From contig NZ_JAUSSF010000002.1 in NCBI RefSeq assembly GCF_030812195.1, positions 434,001 through 498,000 of the forward strand: DNA of 64,000 bases, in the 5' to 3' direction. A program made the translations under genes and the position numbers. Positions 18,317-27,631 of this stretch are shown in pieces (the first letter of the stretch is position 1; each line of letters begins with the position of its first letter). The notes beneath the pieces are model-generated. The model saw only the letters and a program-made list of their open reading frames with translations, did not search any database and was not told the DNA's origin. The stretch is from Chryseobacterium lathyri (GTDB lineage: Bacteria; Bacteroidota; Bacteroidia; Flavobacteriales; Weeksellaceae).

Positions 18317-18342
18317 AAAAGGCCCCAGGATTGGGGCTTTTT
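18317..18342 (+). terminator. Terminator of glyS
   Basis: Stem AAGGCCCCA/TGGGGCTTT with a 4-nt loop and a T run, directly after the stop codon. Confidence 0.9.
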
Positions 18343-18485
18343 TATTCTTTATAGGCGCCTGTGCTATTTGTTAAATACTGAATATTTTTTAAACACCCGT
18401 AGATCTAACAGAAAGTTCAGATTCTTTTTTGCTTTCTAATTTCAATAAAGAAAATGAAACTTGTCCGGTGTATGTCTTAATTTAT

Positions 18486-18493
18486 TATTTTTG
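18486..18493 (+). promoter_or_regulatory. -7 box of the 18.5-kb secreted protein gene
   Basis: TATTTTTG, 14 bp before the ATG at 18508, giving a very short leader. Confidence 0.55.
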
Positions 18494-18507
18494 GAAAAAT
18501 AATAATT

Positions 18508-20037
18508 ATGAAAAAAATATATTTTCTGCTCTTCGGATTATTCCAGACGTTATCCTATTCCCAGACCCAAGACCTTACAGCACTTGCAGCCGGCGATCAT
18601 GTAGGCATGAATGCACTGTTCGATGATAAAGATAATCTTTACGGTTATGTTTCTCTTTACTCTTACGGAAAAGCAGGCGATAAGACTAAGAAATTCGAAT
18701 ATGTAATCCTTGATAAAAACCTTAACCCTGTTGCCAACAAAGAGTTTGAAGGAGATATTACAGCCGGTTCTTATCTCGGCTATGTTGATTTTAAGGGGCA
18801 GATCATTTTAAAACCTTCCATGATGGATTATTCCCTGGTAAAAAGCAGGGAGGTCTTCACACCGGTTTCTATGGTGATAGATCCGAAAACCAATACCATT
18901 AAAAGAAAAGTTTATTACGATTATTTAGAGGACGGTACATTCAAGGAGATTAATGAACCTAAAAACTGGAAAGCACAGCGCAAGGAAAACCGTGAAGAGA
19001 AAAAGGAAAAGGGCTATAATTATGTTTCCGCTGTAGGAGAAGTAAAGGAAGGAGGTTATTTTGCTATAGAATACAAAGACTACGGAAAATATGTGAACAA
19101 TAACAGCATCATTAAATTTGATGACAACAAAAAGGAACTCTGGAGGTATAAATACAATACCGATGGGAACAAAAAGGTATTTTCCACCTTATCCGTACTG
19201 GAAAGAGATGAGAATTATATGTACTGCATCATGAAAAAGGAGGATGATGATAAAAAATCTTTCAGTCTTGTTGCCATCGATATGAAAACAGGAAAAGAAG
19301 CCGCCAATAAGCCTATCACAGGGCTTTCTGATACGACGATTGACTTCATCGACAGTTTTTCTCTGGGCTATGGCAGCCTTGACAATGATAAAACATTTGA
19401 CGACAAGATTGTTTTACTGGGAAGAAATTTTTCCAAATATGATTTTATAGGCTACGCCAGAATGATGGTAAATAAATCTGATTTTACCGTAGATACGAAA
19501 GAGATCAATTTCAAGCCGGACTTTGCATCATTCCTTCCGAAGATCAATGCGAACGGCATGGTAGAAAGCGGCTATATGCTTCAGACCAAGGATATGTATT
19601 TTATGAACGACGGAAGCGTTGGTATCCTTACCGAAAAATACAAACCTGCCGGCCAGTACAATGCGCCTAAAACTACAGATCTCGTTTATATTTACACGGA
19701 TAAAGATTTCAAGATCAAAAATGTAAAAGTTTTTGAAAAAGAAAAAACGAAGTGGGTGAACAGCGATTATCTTTTCTCCCAATACCTCAACGGAGGAAAA
19801 GATGTTGTCTTCTTTTACCGTGACTATCAGAAAGATGAAGTTACCAGACAGAAAAAATGGAATCTTTTCATCAACACGGTTATTGACGGAAAGTTCCAAC
19901 AGGAAATCATTCCTATTTCTGAAAAAGACAATTACGCCGTTACGCCATACGTTGGAAAAGAAGGTTATATTCTTCTCAGAGAGTATAATGAAAAGGAAAA
20001 ATTCAACAAGATCCGCTTGGAAAAGCTGAACTATTAA
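18508..20037 (+). CDS. Large secreted protein of unknown function
   Basis: 509 residues with a signal peptide ending near LSYSQ (residues 1-19). The mature part is rich in Lys, Asp and aromatic residues with alternating beta-type segments, perhaps a propeller. One lysine/glutamate-rich insert (KAQRKENREEKKEKG) lies near residue 160. No catalytic motif is evident. I associate such proteins with flavobacterial DUF6770-type hypotheticals but cannot confirm this. It has its own promoter and terminator, so it is a single-gene unit. Confidence 0.75.
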   Translation: MKKIYFLLFGLFQTLSYSQTQDLTALAAGDHVGMNALFDDKDNLYGYVSLYSYGKAGDKTKKFEYVILDKNLNPVANKEFEGDITAGSYLGYVDFKGQIILKPSMMDYSLVKSREVFTPVSMVIDPKTNTIKRKVYYDYLEDGTFKEINEPKNWKAQRKENREEKKEKGYNYVSAVGEVKEGGYFAIEYKDYGKYVNNNSIIKFDDNKKELWRYKYNTDGNKKVFSTLSVLERDENYMYCIMKKEDDDKKSFSLVAIDMKTGKEAANKPITGLSDTTIDFIDSFSLGYGSLDNDKTFDDKIVLLGRNFSKYDFIGYARMMVNKSDFTVDTKEINFKPDFASFLPKINANGMVESGYMLQTKDMYFMNDGSVGILTEKYKPAGQYNAPKTTDLVYIYTDKDFKIKNVKVFEKEKTKWVNSDYLFSQYLNGGKDVVFFYRDYQKDEVTRQKKWNLFINTVIDGKFQQEIIPISEKDNYAVTPYVGKEGYILLREYNEKEKFNKIRLEKLNY

Positions 20038-20044
20038 AAAAAAT

Positions 20045-20077
20045 AAGAATCCTGATGATGCATCAGGATTCTTTTAT
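20045..20077. terminator. Bidirectional terminator between convergent genes
   Basis: Perfect 13-bp stem AAGAATCCTGATG/CATCAGGATTCTT with a 3-nt loop and a T run. It overlaps the last codons of the M48 gene on the minus strand. Confidence 0.85.
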
Positions 20078-21388
20078 TTGGTAGCTGTTCTGGTAAAAAT
20101 CTGCTATATTTTTAATGTCATCAAGGCTCAGATTCCACATAAAGCTAAGGAACTGCTGGTAACTTTCGCTTTGGTTTTTAGGTTCTATCCTGTCCAGATA
20201 ACGGTTGAGATTATAATTTTTTCGGGCTTCATATATTTTAGAAAAGCATTTTCCCAGCCAGCCTTTATAATATTTTTCCTCTTCCCCATCCTGCAGAAAC
20301 TGCATGGATACATAGATCCCCAACCCGTAATCTTCAGAGTGAAAATAATTGGGAAGGATTTCCATTCTCGCCATTTTCTTTAGTGCTGTAAAAGTCTCAG
20401 AAGCTTTTTCCGGTCCTGCGGATACTTTCAGCTCTGTAAATATTTTTTTGAGCTTCTCGATTCTTCTGGACATTTCGGGGTGTGATGCCAGGGAATCTTT
20501 ATCCAGCTTTTCTTTGTAAAAATTATAATTGTACAGTGAGAAATCCTCTTTTTTCATCCACTTTTCGTTGAAAGCCTGCTTGGGAAGATCAAAAAGCTTT
20601 TTATACGTATCCACTTTTAATTCACGCGGAGAGATCGTATCAAAATCCTGCAGGCGCTGAAGTGCATTGACAAATTCAGCTTTCTTAAAATCACTGCTCT
20701 TAAAGATCACATAACCCAGCGAATCTGCCTTCATTTCCTGCTTTCTTCTTTCGACTCCTTTTTTATAAGCACGGTTTTTAAGGATGTCAAAGGCTTTCTG
20801 GTTTTGGCTCTGACTGCGTTTTACCGTTGTTTCTTTCAGATTCTGCACAGTTGTTTTATCCAGCTGATCCTGCTCAATAATGTTTAAGAATGTTTTAAGC
20901 GAATGTTCGTCTATTTTATGCCCTAATTCGTGGGTAATCACTGCTGCGATCTGGTCTTCGCTGTTCAGCCAGTTGTATAAACCCATATTGATCACGAAAG
21001 TACCGTCTGCAAGACAGTAAGCATTGGGAGTGTTATCTCTTGCCACTAAAATTTTCAGGTCCTGGGGAATATTCGGATTGTTTTTTTTGAGGCGCTGGAT
21101 CAGGCTTTTTATTTCAGTTTCAAATTCAGACTTGAAAATAAAATCTTTGTTTTTTACCTGCTTCTCAAAATCAGTTCCGAATTCCTTGTAAATTTTAGAT
21201 AATTCTGAACCTGTCTTCCCGGAATACTGTGATCTTAATTTTTTAATAAAAACCTCGTTATTTCCGGCAAAGCCTTTTAAAAATTCTTTTCTCTGCAAAT
21301 AGTCTGCGGTGTCGATCATTTTATAGGTCTGGGCAGCTCCCATCACTGAAAAAATGAAAAACACGAATACAATAAGTTTTCTGGTCAT
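20063..21388 (-). CDS. Secreted M48-family metalloprotease
   Basis: About 441 residues from the ATG at 21388; other in-frame ATGs reach 21409. The signal peptide MTRKLIVFVFFIFSVMGAAQ begins at the start I chose. The zinc site is ITHELGHKIDEH (HExxH), with a downstream glutamate expected in EMKADSLGY, the usual M48 third ligand. No membrane helices follow, so it is a periplasmic or lipid-free BepA/Oma1-like peptidase and not an HtpX type. The C-terminal 150 residues are helical and may form a TPR-like substrate module. Confidence 0.88.
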   Translation of the reverse strand: MTRKLIVFVFFIFSVMGAAQTYKMIDTADYLQRKEFLKGFAGNNEVFIKKLRSQYSGKTGSELSKIYKEFGTDFEKQVKNKDFIFKSEFETEIKSLIQRLKKNNPNIPQDLKILVARDNTPNAYCLADGTFVINMGLYNWLNSEDQIAAVITHELGHKIDEHSLKTFLNIIEQDQLDKTTVQNLKETTVKRSQSQNQKAFDILKNRAYKKGVERRKQEMKADSLGYVIFKSSDFKKAEFVNALQRLQDFDTISPRELKVDTYKKLFDLPKQAFNEKWMKKEDFSLYNYNFYKEKLDKDSLASHPEMSRRIEKLKKIFTELKVSAGPEKASETFTALKKMARMEILPNYFHSEDYGLGIYVSMQFLQDGEEEKYYKGWLGKCFSKIYEARKNYNLNRYLDRIEPKNQSESYQQFLSFMWNLSLDDIKNIADFYQNSYQIKES

Positions 21389-21457
21389 ATTTTTCATCAT
21401 TAATCGCAAAAATAGTTTATTTACTGTTTCTTTCTCATTTTCTTATCAAAATTATTT

Positions 21458-21465
21458 TAAATTTG
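21458..21465 (+). promoter_or_regulatory. -7 box of the serine hydrolase gene
   Basis: Perfect TAAATTTG. The first TTG of the open frame (21463) lies inside this box, so translation must start at the ATG at 21490. Confidence 0.7.
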
Positions 21466-21489
21466 TTTGAGACTGATATTCATAACCAT

Positions 21490-22623
21490 ATGAAGGCATT
21501 AAAATATGTAATAGGCGGAGCAGCTGTAGGGGTAGCCGCAGTTTATCTTTTAGGATACGATTATTTGTTCAGCGGAATTTCCAAAACGTATCTCAAAGGA
21601 AAATCAAGCGCTCATATCGACGACGGGAAGCTCTTCCCCGGAAACCTCATCGCTACTGACGAGCCGGAATTATGGACTGAAGATACTGAATACAACCATC
21701 AGGAACTGCCTGACAATATAATTGAAAATTTAAAGCACTCCAAAACAGCCGCTTTTGTTGTTATAAAAAATGGAAAGATCCTTCATGAACAGTATTGGGA
21801 CGGCTATAACCAGCTTTCACAGACCAATTCTTTCTCTATGGCAAAGGCTGTTACGGTTATGCTGCTAGGAAAAGCTTTGGAAGAAGGCATCATTAAAAGT
21901 ATTGATGAAAAACTCTCTGACTTTTATCCAGAATTTAAAGAAAAACAATTCGGAAGTGATGTCACCCTTAAAAATTTAGCCCGGATGGAAGCAGGACTCG
22001 ACTGGGATGAAGACTATAATAATCCTTTTCTACCGAATGCAAAAGCCTATTATGGCAAAAATCTTATTAAAGCTGTATTTTCAAGAAAGTTTAAAGAAGA
22101 ACCCGGTACCGGATTTGAATACCAGAGCGGCTCTACCCAGCTCCTCGGATTTGCTTTGAAAAAAGCCCTGAACCAGACTTTAGCAAGCTATTTATCAGAA
22201 AAATTCTGGATCCCGATGGGAATGGAACAGAATGCCTCATGGAGTACGGACCATTACGGGATGGAAAAAACATACTGCTGCATCCACTCCAATGCAAGAG
22301 ATTATGCAAAACTGGGACAGCTGTTTTTGGATAACGGCAAAGTGGGTGAAAAACAGATCCTCAATCCGGATTTTATTGAGCAGATGAGAACACCTACGGA
22401 AAAATCTGAAAAGATCTATGGAATGGGCCTCTGGGTCAATCATGACAATCCCATTAAACATTATTACTTTCTTGGGTTGCAGGGACAATATATCATTATG
22501 GTTCCCGAACACAATATGGTCATTGTAAGAACCGGAAGCTACAGCAATAATCCTAAAAATGACAGGGGAAGACCGGATCAGGTAAGATTCCTTGTCAACG
22601 AAACCGTATCATTATTCCAATAA
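21490..22623 (+). CDS. Beta-lactamase-family serine hydrolase (class C-like)
   Basis: 377 residues from the ATG at 21490. An N-terminal membrane anchor (ALKYVIGGAAVGVAAVYLLG) is followed by the serine hydrolase core. Ser and Lys are in NSFSMAKAVT (SxxK) and the Tyr motif is YQSGS. Such proteins include D-aminopeptidases, esterases and EstB-like enzymes, and most do not confer beta-lactam resistance. The start at 21463 is excluded because it lies within the promoter box. The YdeI-like gene begins 3 bp after its stop, so they share a transcript. Confidence 0.88.
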   Translation: MKALKYVIGGAAVGVAAVYLLGYDYLFSGISKTYLKGKSSAHIDDGKLFPGNLIATDEPELWTEDTEYNHQELPDNIIENLKHSKTAAFVVIKNGKILHEQYWDGYNQLSQTNSFSMAKAVTVMLLGKALEEGIIKSIDEKLSDFYPEFKEKQFGSDVTLKNLARMEAGLDWDEDYNNPFLPNAKAYYGKNLIKAVFSRKFKEEPGTGFEYQSGSTQLLGFALKKALNQTLASYLSEKFWIPMGMEQNASWSTDHYGMEKTYCCIHSNARDYAKLGQLFLDNGKVGEKQILNPDFIEQMRTPTEKSEKIYGMGLWVNHDNPIKHYYFLGLQGQYIIMVPEHNMVIVRTGSYSNNPKNDRGRPDQVRFLVNETVSLFQ

Positions 22624-22626
22624 ACT

Positions 22627-23238
22627 ATGGAAAAACACAACATAAAAGTCGATGAATATATTGAGGAATCTCCGGATTTTGCAATACCTATCTTAAATTA
22701 TCTTCGTGAGACCATCCATGAAGTCTGTCCTGATGTGGAAGAAGCTATTAAATGGAAGTTCCCAACCTTCATGTATAAAGGAAAGATTCTTTGCTCAATC
22801 ACTTCTTTCAAGCAATATTGCAGCCTGGGATTCTGGCTGCATCAGGAAATGAAAACTTTAAAGGAAATTGAAACAACAGCCAAAGAAAGTTCAATGTTCA
22901 GTTTAGGCAAACTCACCAAAATGGAAGATCTCCCTCCAAAGCTTCAGCTGAAAAAAGCAATTCAGGAGGCCATGGAACTTACAGATATGGGAGTTACCAT
23001 GAAAAGAGCTGCTCCTGCAAAAACAGAAACTGCAATTCCTGACTATTTTGAGAAGGTTTTGAAGCAAAATAAAAAAGCTTTAAAAATTTTTGAAGAGAAA
23101 TCCCCTTCATTCAGAAAAGAATATATCAACTGGATTGCTGAAGCTAAAACGGAATCGACCAGAAATAAAAGAATGGAACAGTCTTTGGAATGGATAGCTG
23201 AAGGAAAATCCAGAAACTGGAAATACGAAAAAAAGTAA
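22627..23238 (+). CDS. YdeI/OmpD-associated family protein with DUF1801-like domain
   Basis: 203 residues. The N-terminal part has the DUF1801 pattern (NYLRETIHEVCPDVEEAIKW, then KFPTFMYKGK). The C-terminal part has the YdeI/OmdA repeat SFRKEYINWIAEAKTESTRNK followed by the usual basic tail. It is cytoplasmic. The family is linked to stress and peptide-resistance phenotypes in some bacteria, but the biochemical role is unknown. It is co-transcribed with the serine hydrolase. Confidence 0.85.
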   Translation: MEKHNIKVDEYIEESPDFAIPILNYLRETIHEVCPDVEEAIKWKFPTFMYKGKILCSITSFKQYCSLGFWLHQEMKTLKEIETTAKESSMFSLGKLTKMEDLPPKLQLKKAIQEAMELTDMGVTMKRAAPAKTETAIPDYFEKVLKQNKKALKIFEEKSPSFRKEYINWIAEAKTESTRNKRMEQSLEWIAEGKSRNWKYEKK

Positions 23239-23247
23239 ACACAATAA

Positions 23248-24798
23248 ATGGGGAAAAAAATTACACTCTTTCTCTTTCTTATATTTTCAAATTCTATATT
23301 CTCTCAACATTTTGATTTTGAGAGACAGTATGGATATGCGCGATCCCTGGCTTCTAAAAACCCGGACAGCTCGGAAATTGTCCTGAATATCATCATCGAT
23401 TCTGCTCAGAGAAAAAACCAGCCTCATTATATCGCTAAAGCTTATTATCTGAAATCATTCAACAGCTATTTAAGATCAGATGCAAAAGGAAGTCTTGATT
23501 TTGCGGAAAAAGCCCTGAAAATCTCCACAGAGAACAGTTATGCCCCGGGAAAGGCGCTTGCCTACAGGATGCAGGGAACCCAGTATGCGAAGCTTGGACT
23601 GTTAAAAGAAGCTTCACAAAGCCTGAATAAAGGTTTGTCTGAAATAAAAAACGAAAATACGGATGAAGGTCATGAGCTGAAGGGAATGATCTACAATTCT
23701 TTTTTGATCCTTTTTAATCAGAATGAATATCAAAAAAAAGAATCTTATTCTAAAAATGCCATCCGAGAATATCAGCAGATCAGAAACATTCCGAGAAGGA
23801 ACGAACTCTTGGTTTCGGCATATACTAATCTGGGTTACAACCTGTCAGAAGTTAAAAAATTTGACGAGGCCCAGTCTTTTTTTGCGAAGGCTCTTGCCCT
23901 GATTGGGAGTGACAATTATTATCTGAGATCCAATATTCTTCATGATATAGGATTCTCGTATCTACAGCAGAATAAACAGGACAGTGCTGTTCTATATTTT
24001 CAAAAGGCCTTAAAAATAGCCGGCCAATATGGTTTTACAGAAAAGAAAATAGAAATTACAAAAAACCTTGAGGAAGCCTACACAAAATTGAAGGACCCTG
24101 AAAATGTTCAGAAATATAAATTAGAAAACCTTGAATTAAAAGACAGTGTTGCTTACAATCAGAAAATGGCCATCAATAAAACCCTTACCCAAAAGGAAGA
24201 GAATTTTGACAGCCAACTGATTAAAAGCCATAGTCTCTCAAAAGGCCTGATTGTAGCCTGTATCATGCTGCTTCTCCTTTTGGGAGCGGTTATTTTTAAT
24301 ATGATCAGCCTCAAAAAAAAACACAAAAAAACTGTCACCCAAATTTATCAGCAGGGAATTACTCCCATTGCGTATGAAGAAGACCTTCATGAAGCTGAAG
24401 ATCAATCGGGAAACAGCATTCCGGCTGATATAAAAATTTCACCTGAAGCAGAGGAACACATTTTAGCAGGCTTAAAGGCCTTCGAAGAGAACTTTGACTT
24501 TAACAACAAAAACATTTCACGCTACAACGTATCTCATACCTTGAATGTGAACACAAAATATCTCTCTGCAGTTATCAGAAAGCATAAAAATTTCAATTTT
24601 AATCAATATATCAATCATCTGAGGATCAATTACATTGTTGGTAAGCTAAAAGAGGATCCTCAATACCGTAAGTACAAGATCAACCATCTCGCAGAAATTG
24701 CAGGATACTCCTCTCACAGTGCTTTTTCCCTTGAATTCAAGAAGATAACCGGAATACACCCTTCTGCATTCATCAAAGCTCTGGAAGGAATATCGTAA
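23248..24798 (+). CDS. Membrane-bound TPR sensor with AraC-type DNA-binding domain
   Basis: 516 residues. Order: signal peptide (1-19), a TPR array over about residues 40-300 that would lie in the periplasm, one membrane helix at about 331-353 (LIVACIMLLLLLGAVIF), a linker, and an AraC-type double helix-turn-helix at about 405-516 (HLAEIAGYSSHSAFSLEFKK). This is a one-protein signalling design common in Bacteroidetes, where periplasmic TPR input controls a membrane-tethered regulator. It ends one base before the last of three C1q-like genes on the opposite strand, and those genes are candidate targets. Confidence 0.88.
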   Translation: MGKKITLFLFLIFSNSIFSQHFDFERQYGYARSLASKNPDSSEIVLNIIIDSAQRKNQPHYIAKAYYLKSFNSYLRSDAKGSLDFAEKALKISTENSYAPGKALAYRMQGTQYAKLGLLKEASQSLNKGLSEIKNENTDEGHELKGMIYNSFLILFNQNEYQKKESYSKNAIREYQQIRNIPRRNELLVSAYTNLGYNLSEVKKFDEAQSFFAKALALIGSDNYYLRSNILHDIGFSYLQQNKQDSAVLYFQKALKIAGQYGFTEKKIEITKNLEEAYTKLKDPENVQKYKLENLELKDSVAYNQKMAINKTLTQKEENFDSQLIKSHSLSKGLIVACIMLLLLLGAVIFNMISLKKKHKKTVTQIYQQGITPIAYEEDLHEAEDQSGNSIPADIKISPEAEEHILAGLKAFEENFDFNNKNISRYNVSHTLNVNTKYLSAVIRKHKNFNFNQYINHLRINYIVGKLKEDPQYRKYKINHLAEIAGYSSHSAFSLEFKKITGIHPSAFIKALEGIS

Positions 24799-25710
24799 TT
24801 ACTGCTCCGCTATGGTCAGGTTATTATAGCCCCCGGTATTATTCAGTGAGAAACCGGCTGTATTTAAGCCATTTAAATTGAACCAGATATAAGGCATCAA
24901 ACGCTGTCCTGTAGTCATATAAAAAGAAGCTGTACAGTTACTTCCTGCATCGATATTTCCGTTGCTGTTTGAAGACATGGTATTCACGCATTTTACAGTA
25001 TTTACAATATTGGCAGGGAGTACTCCTGCTGTGTTATCATACAGTTGCCAGATCGCTTCTATCTGAATCGGGTTCAAAGGATCTGCTGTATAATTAATGG
25101 CAAGAGGAGCCAGATCTGTAGTAAAAGAAGCGACATAAACTCCGTTCCGGGGTGCTGTAAAAATTCCTGTAGAAGCATTAAAACTGCTTCCGGAGTTACT
25201 TTCAAAAGCTTTCGTCCAGCCTACAAGATAATTGCTCGCACGGTTCTGCAGTCCTGTAGTGGTAGCTGCAGCAGGGGAAGCCAGCTTTACCGTATTGTCC
25301 GTTTTTGCAGCGATAACAATGACCTTATTGGCTGCCGGCTGAGCGGTAAGCAAAGGAAGCCACTGGTTCCCGTTGGAATATTCCATTCCGGTATTGTAGC
25401 GAACTGCGCCTTCGTCTGCCGCTGCCGCTGTAAGTGAAGACGTTCCAAAACCGATTGCTCCGTCCCCTGAATTTCTGGCATCTACTTTTACAGCCGGAAT
25501 GTGTGTCCCCGCTCCTATTCTTCCAGTATTCGTAATCAAAACATCATTAGCCTGCTGAGCAGGTGTAAATGAAGATCCTGACACGGGATTATCCTTTTGC
25601 CCATCGGTATGAAGGATCCCTGCTGGATTCGGTGTATTAACCCCAACCTGTGAAAGTGCAAAATTGAAGCTTAATGCTAAAATTATTATTAAATATCTTT
25701 TTTTCATCAT
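24799..25710 (-). CDS. Secreted C1q/TNF-like domain protein (paralogue 3 of 3)
   Basis: 303 residues. Signal peptide ending FALSQ, then the shared start of the set (VGVNTPNPAGILHTDGQKDN), a Gly/Ala-rich middle, and a C-terminal beta-sandwich with FNASTGIFTAPRNGVYVASF, the typical C1q/TNF-like strand pattern. Two cysteines (VKCVN and GSNCTAS) recur in the paralogues and may form a disulfide. Probably exported to the surface, with unknown role. It is the last gene of a three-gene operon. Confidence 0.8.
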   Translation of the reverse strand: MMKKRYLIIILALSFNFALSQVGVNTPNPAGILHTDGQKDNPVSGSSFTPAQQANDVLITNTGRIGAGTHIPAVKVDARNSGDGAIGFGTSSLTAAAADEGAVRYNTGMEYSNGNQWLPLLTAQPAANKVIVIAAKTDNTVKLASPAAATTTGLQNRASNYLVGWTKAFESNSGSSFNASTGIFTAPRNGVYVASFTTDLAPLAINYTADPLNPIQIEAIWQLYDNTAGVLPANIVNTVKCVNTMSSNSNGNIDAGSNCTASFYMTTGQRLMPYIWFNLNGLNTAGFSLNNTGGYNNLTIAEQ

Positions 25711-25718
25711 TCCTGTTT

Positions 25719-26531
25719 TTATAATCCGAAAATACTTAGAGAAGTCAGTGAACCATCTGTATCTAATGTTTTTGCAGTTCCTAAAGCCTGGTTGAGGCTT
25801 ACCGTGATATTGTCTCCCTTGTTAAGGTTAAAAATCCCGGAACAGTTTCCCGCGACACGGTTGGAAAGGGAATTGGTCCCGGGATAGCTTCCTACACATT
25901 TGAAAACTTTATTGGTTGCTGAAGAGGTGGAATTCGTCTGAATAAGGGTTTCATAGCGTGAATCATTGGCAATAGTGCCTGAAGTCAGTGAAAATGTGAA
26001 AGAGACAATATATACCCCGGCTTTGGAAGCGGTAAAAACTCCCGTTCCTGAATTAAAACTGCCGTTAACATCTGTCTTTTTTGTCCAGTTAGTGACAGCT
26101 ACCTGTGTTCCGCTGGTGAAACTCTGTGCCGAAGAATTTTCAGCATCTACGAAATCACTGGTGACTTTATGTGCCAACGTGACCCATGAAGCTCCATTGG
26201 AGTAGCTTAGATCCTGTGTTCCGGAATTGTACCTCATCGCCCCTGCTTTTGCTGCAGAAGCGGTCTGTGATGTTCCGCCAATACCTAAAGCATTCAGGCG
26301 TTCACCGGATCTTAAATCCAATCTTACTTTAGGTGATTTTGTTCCGGCACCCATATTTCCTGAAGAAGTAACGACTACATCATCATAATAGCTGGCCGGA
26401 ACTGCCAAAGCCGTATTTTTCTGACCGTCTATATGAAGTATTGCTTCGGGAGCAGACATATTGATTCCTATCTGTGCTTTAATAAATAGGCTTCCACCTA
26501 TCATTAAAGCAATTGCTAATCTTTTTTTCAT
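25719..26531 (-). CDS. Secreted C1q/TNF-like domain protein (paralogue 2 of 3)
   Basis: 270 residues with a signal peptide ending FIKAQ. It shares with its neighbours the IGINMSAPEAILHIDGQK block, the MRYNSGTQDLSYSNG segment and the C1q-like strand GTGVFTASKAGVYIVSFTF. The conserved cysteine pair is present (VFKCVGS and AGNCSGI). It starts 10 bp after the preceding paralogue and ends 8 bp before the next. Confidence 0.8.
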   Translation of the reverse strand: MKKRLAIALMIGGSLFIKAQIGINMSAPEAILHIDGQKNTALAVPASYYDDVVVTSSGNMGAGTKSPKVRLDLRSGERLNALGIGGTSQTASAAKAGAMRYNSGTQDLSYSNGASWVTLAHKVTSDFVDAENSSAQSFTSGTQVAVTNWTKKTDVNGSFNSGTGVFTASKAGVYIVSFTFSLTSGTIANDSRYETLIQTNSTSSATNKVFKCVGSYPGTNSLSNRVAGNCSGIFNLNKGDNITVSLNQALGTAKTLDTDGSLTSLSIFGL

Positions 26532-26541
26532 ATCAAGTGTG

Positions 26542-27402
26542 TTATTGTTCTACAATGGAAAGATTTACAAAACCATATTCATTACTGGCCGGAGTGGTAT
26601 CTGTCCGCAGGCTTAAGCTTCCGTTATAAACTGACTGGTAAATATGTGGCTGGAAGGTATCACCTTTATTGAGCTGTACTCCGGCAACACATGAACCTGC
26701 AACCTGTGCCTGCTTTGAAGTATTCGAAAAAGATTTTACACATTTTTTAACGACAGTACTTCCGTTCACCACATATCTTGCTTCGGAAAAATATCCTGAA
26801 ACAATAGGGATTCTTACAAAATCATATGTAAAAGAAATTAAGTAAACACCGGTTCTTGGCGCTGTGAAAATACCCGTTCCGGGAGTGAAATTAGCAGTAG
26901 GGTCAGAAATTTCTGTCCATGCAGAGATTCCTGTAGAAACCTGATAAGGAACTTTAACCGCAAAATTGGCAGCCTGAAGATTAGCAACTACAACAGCCTT
27001 TGTAGGCGAAGAAATAAGATCCTGCCATACAATTCCATCCGAATACTGCATTTTTCCACCACTCAGCGGATTATACCTCATCGCTCCTGAACCTGCCACA
27101 GATGCTGTCTGGGTAGTCTCGCCTATTCCGATAGAGTTATCTGTATTATTAGCGGACCGTGCGTCTATTTTTACCGCAGGAGCAAGAGTTCCCACTCCTA
27201 TTTCTCCGTTGGCAGTGAACACCACATCATTAGCTGCCTGGGCAGAAGTTGGGGTTCCGGAGGCTGGATTATCTTTGGCACCATCGGTATGCAGTACGGC
27301 TTGAGGACTTGATGTATTAATACCAACTTGAGCACTGGTAAAACTCATCAAAAAACATCCTCCAGCCACTACACTTTTCATCAATGTGTTTGTTTTTTTC
27401 AT
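26542..27402 (-). CDS. Secreted C1q/TNF-like domain protein (paralogue 1 of 3)
   Basis: 286 residues from the ATG at 27402. The open frame reaches 27486, but the signal peptide (MKKTNTLMKSVVAGGCFLMS) begins at 27402 and the promoter box lies at 27439-27446, so the longer start is excluded. It has the same block order as the two downstream genes: VGINTSSPQAVLHTDGAK, MRYNPLSGG, then GTGIFTAPRTGVYLISFTY. First gene of the operon. Confidence 0.82.
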   Translation of the reverse strand: MKKTNTLMKSVVAGGCFLMSFTSAQVGINTSSPQAVLHTDGAKDNPASGTPTSAQAANDVVFTANGEIGVGTLAPAVKIDARSANNTDNSIGIGETTQTASVAGSGAMRYNPLSGGKMQYSDGIVWQDLISSPTKAVVVANLQAANFAVKVPYQVSTGISAWTEISDPTANFTPGTGIFTAPRTGVYLISFTYDFVRIPIVSGYFSEARYVVNGSTVVKKCVKSFSNTSKQAQVAGSCVAGVQLNKGDTFQPHIYQSVYNGSLSLRTDTTPASNEYGFVNLSIVEQ

Positions 27403-27438
27403 GTAATTTGTGGTTTTTAGAATGTGAAAATTCTTCTG

Positions 27439-27470
27439 CAAAGATAGATTGAAGTGAATCACCTGTACAA
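27439..27470 (-). promoter_or_regulatory. Promoter of the C1q-like operon
   Basis: Minus-strand -7 box TATCTTTG (27439-27446) with a -33 TTG at 27468-27470, spaced 21 bp. The leader is about 30 nt. Confidence 0.7.
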
Positions 27471-27631
27471 TACACGGATTGGGCAATAAAGCCTAACCCT
27501 TTGATAATATTGGTATTACAAATATTTAAACAATATCAAAATTCGGAATTTTAATAAATACTGATGTCAAAATTCAAAAAAGCGTGCATTTTTTTTAACC
27601 GGAAAGTATATTTATCAGAAATTTTTTAACA

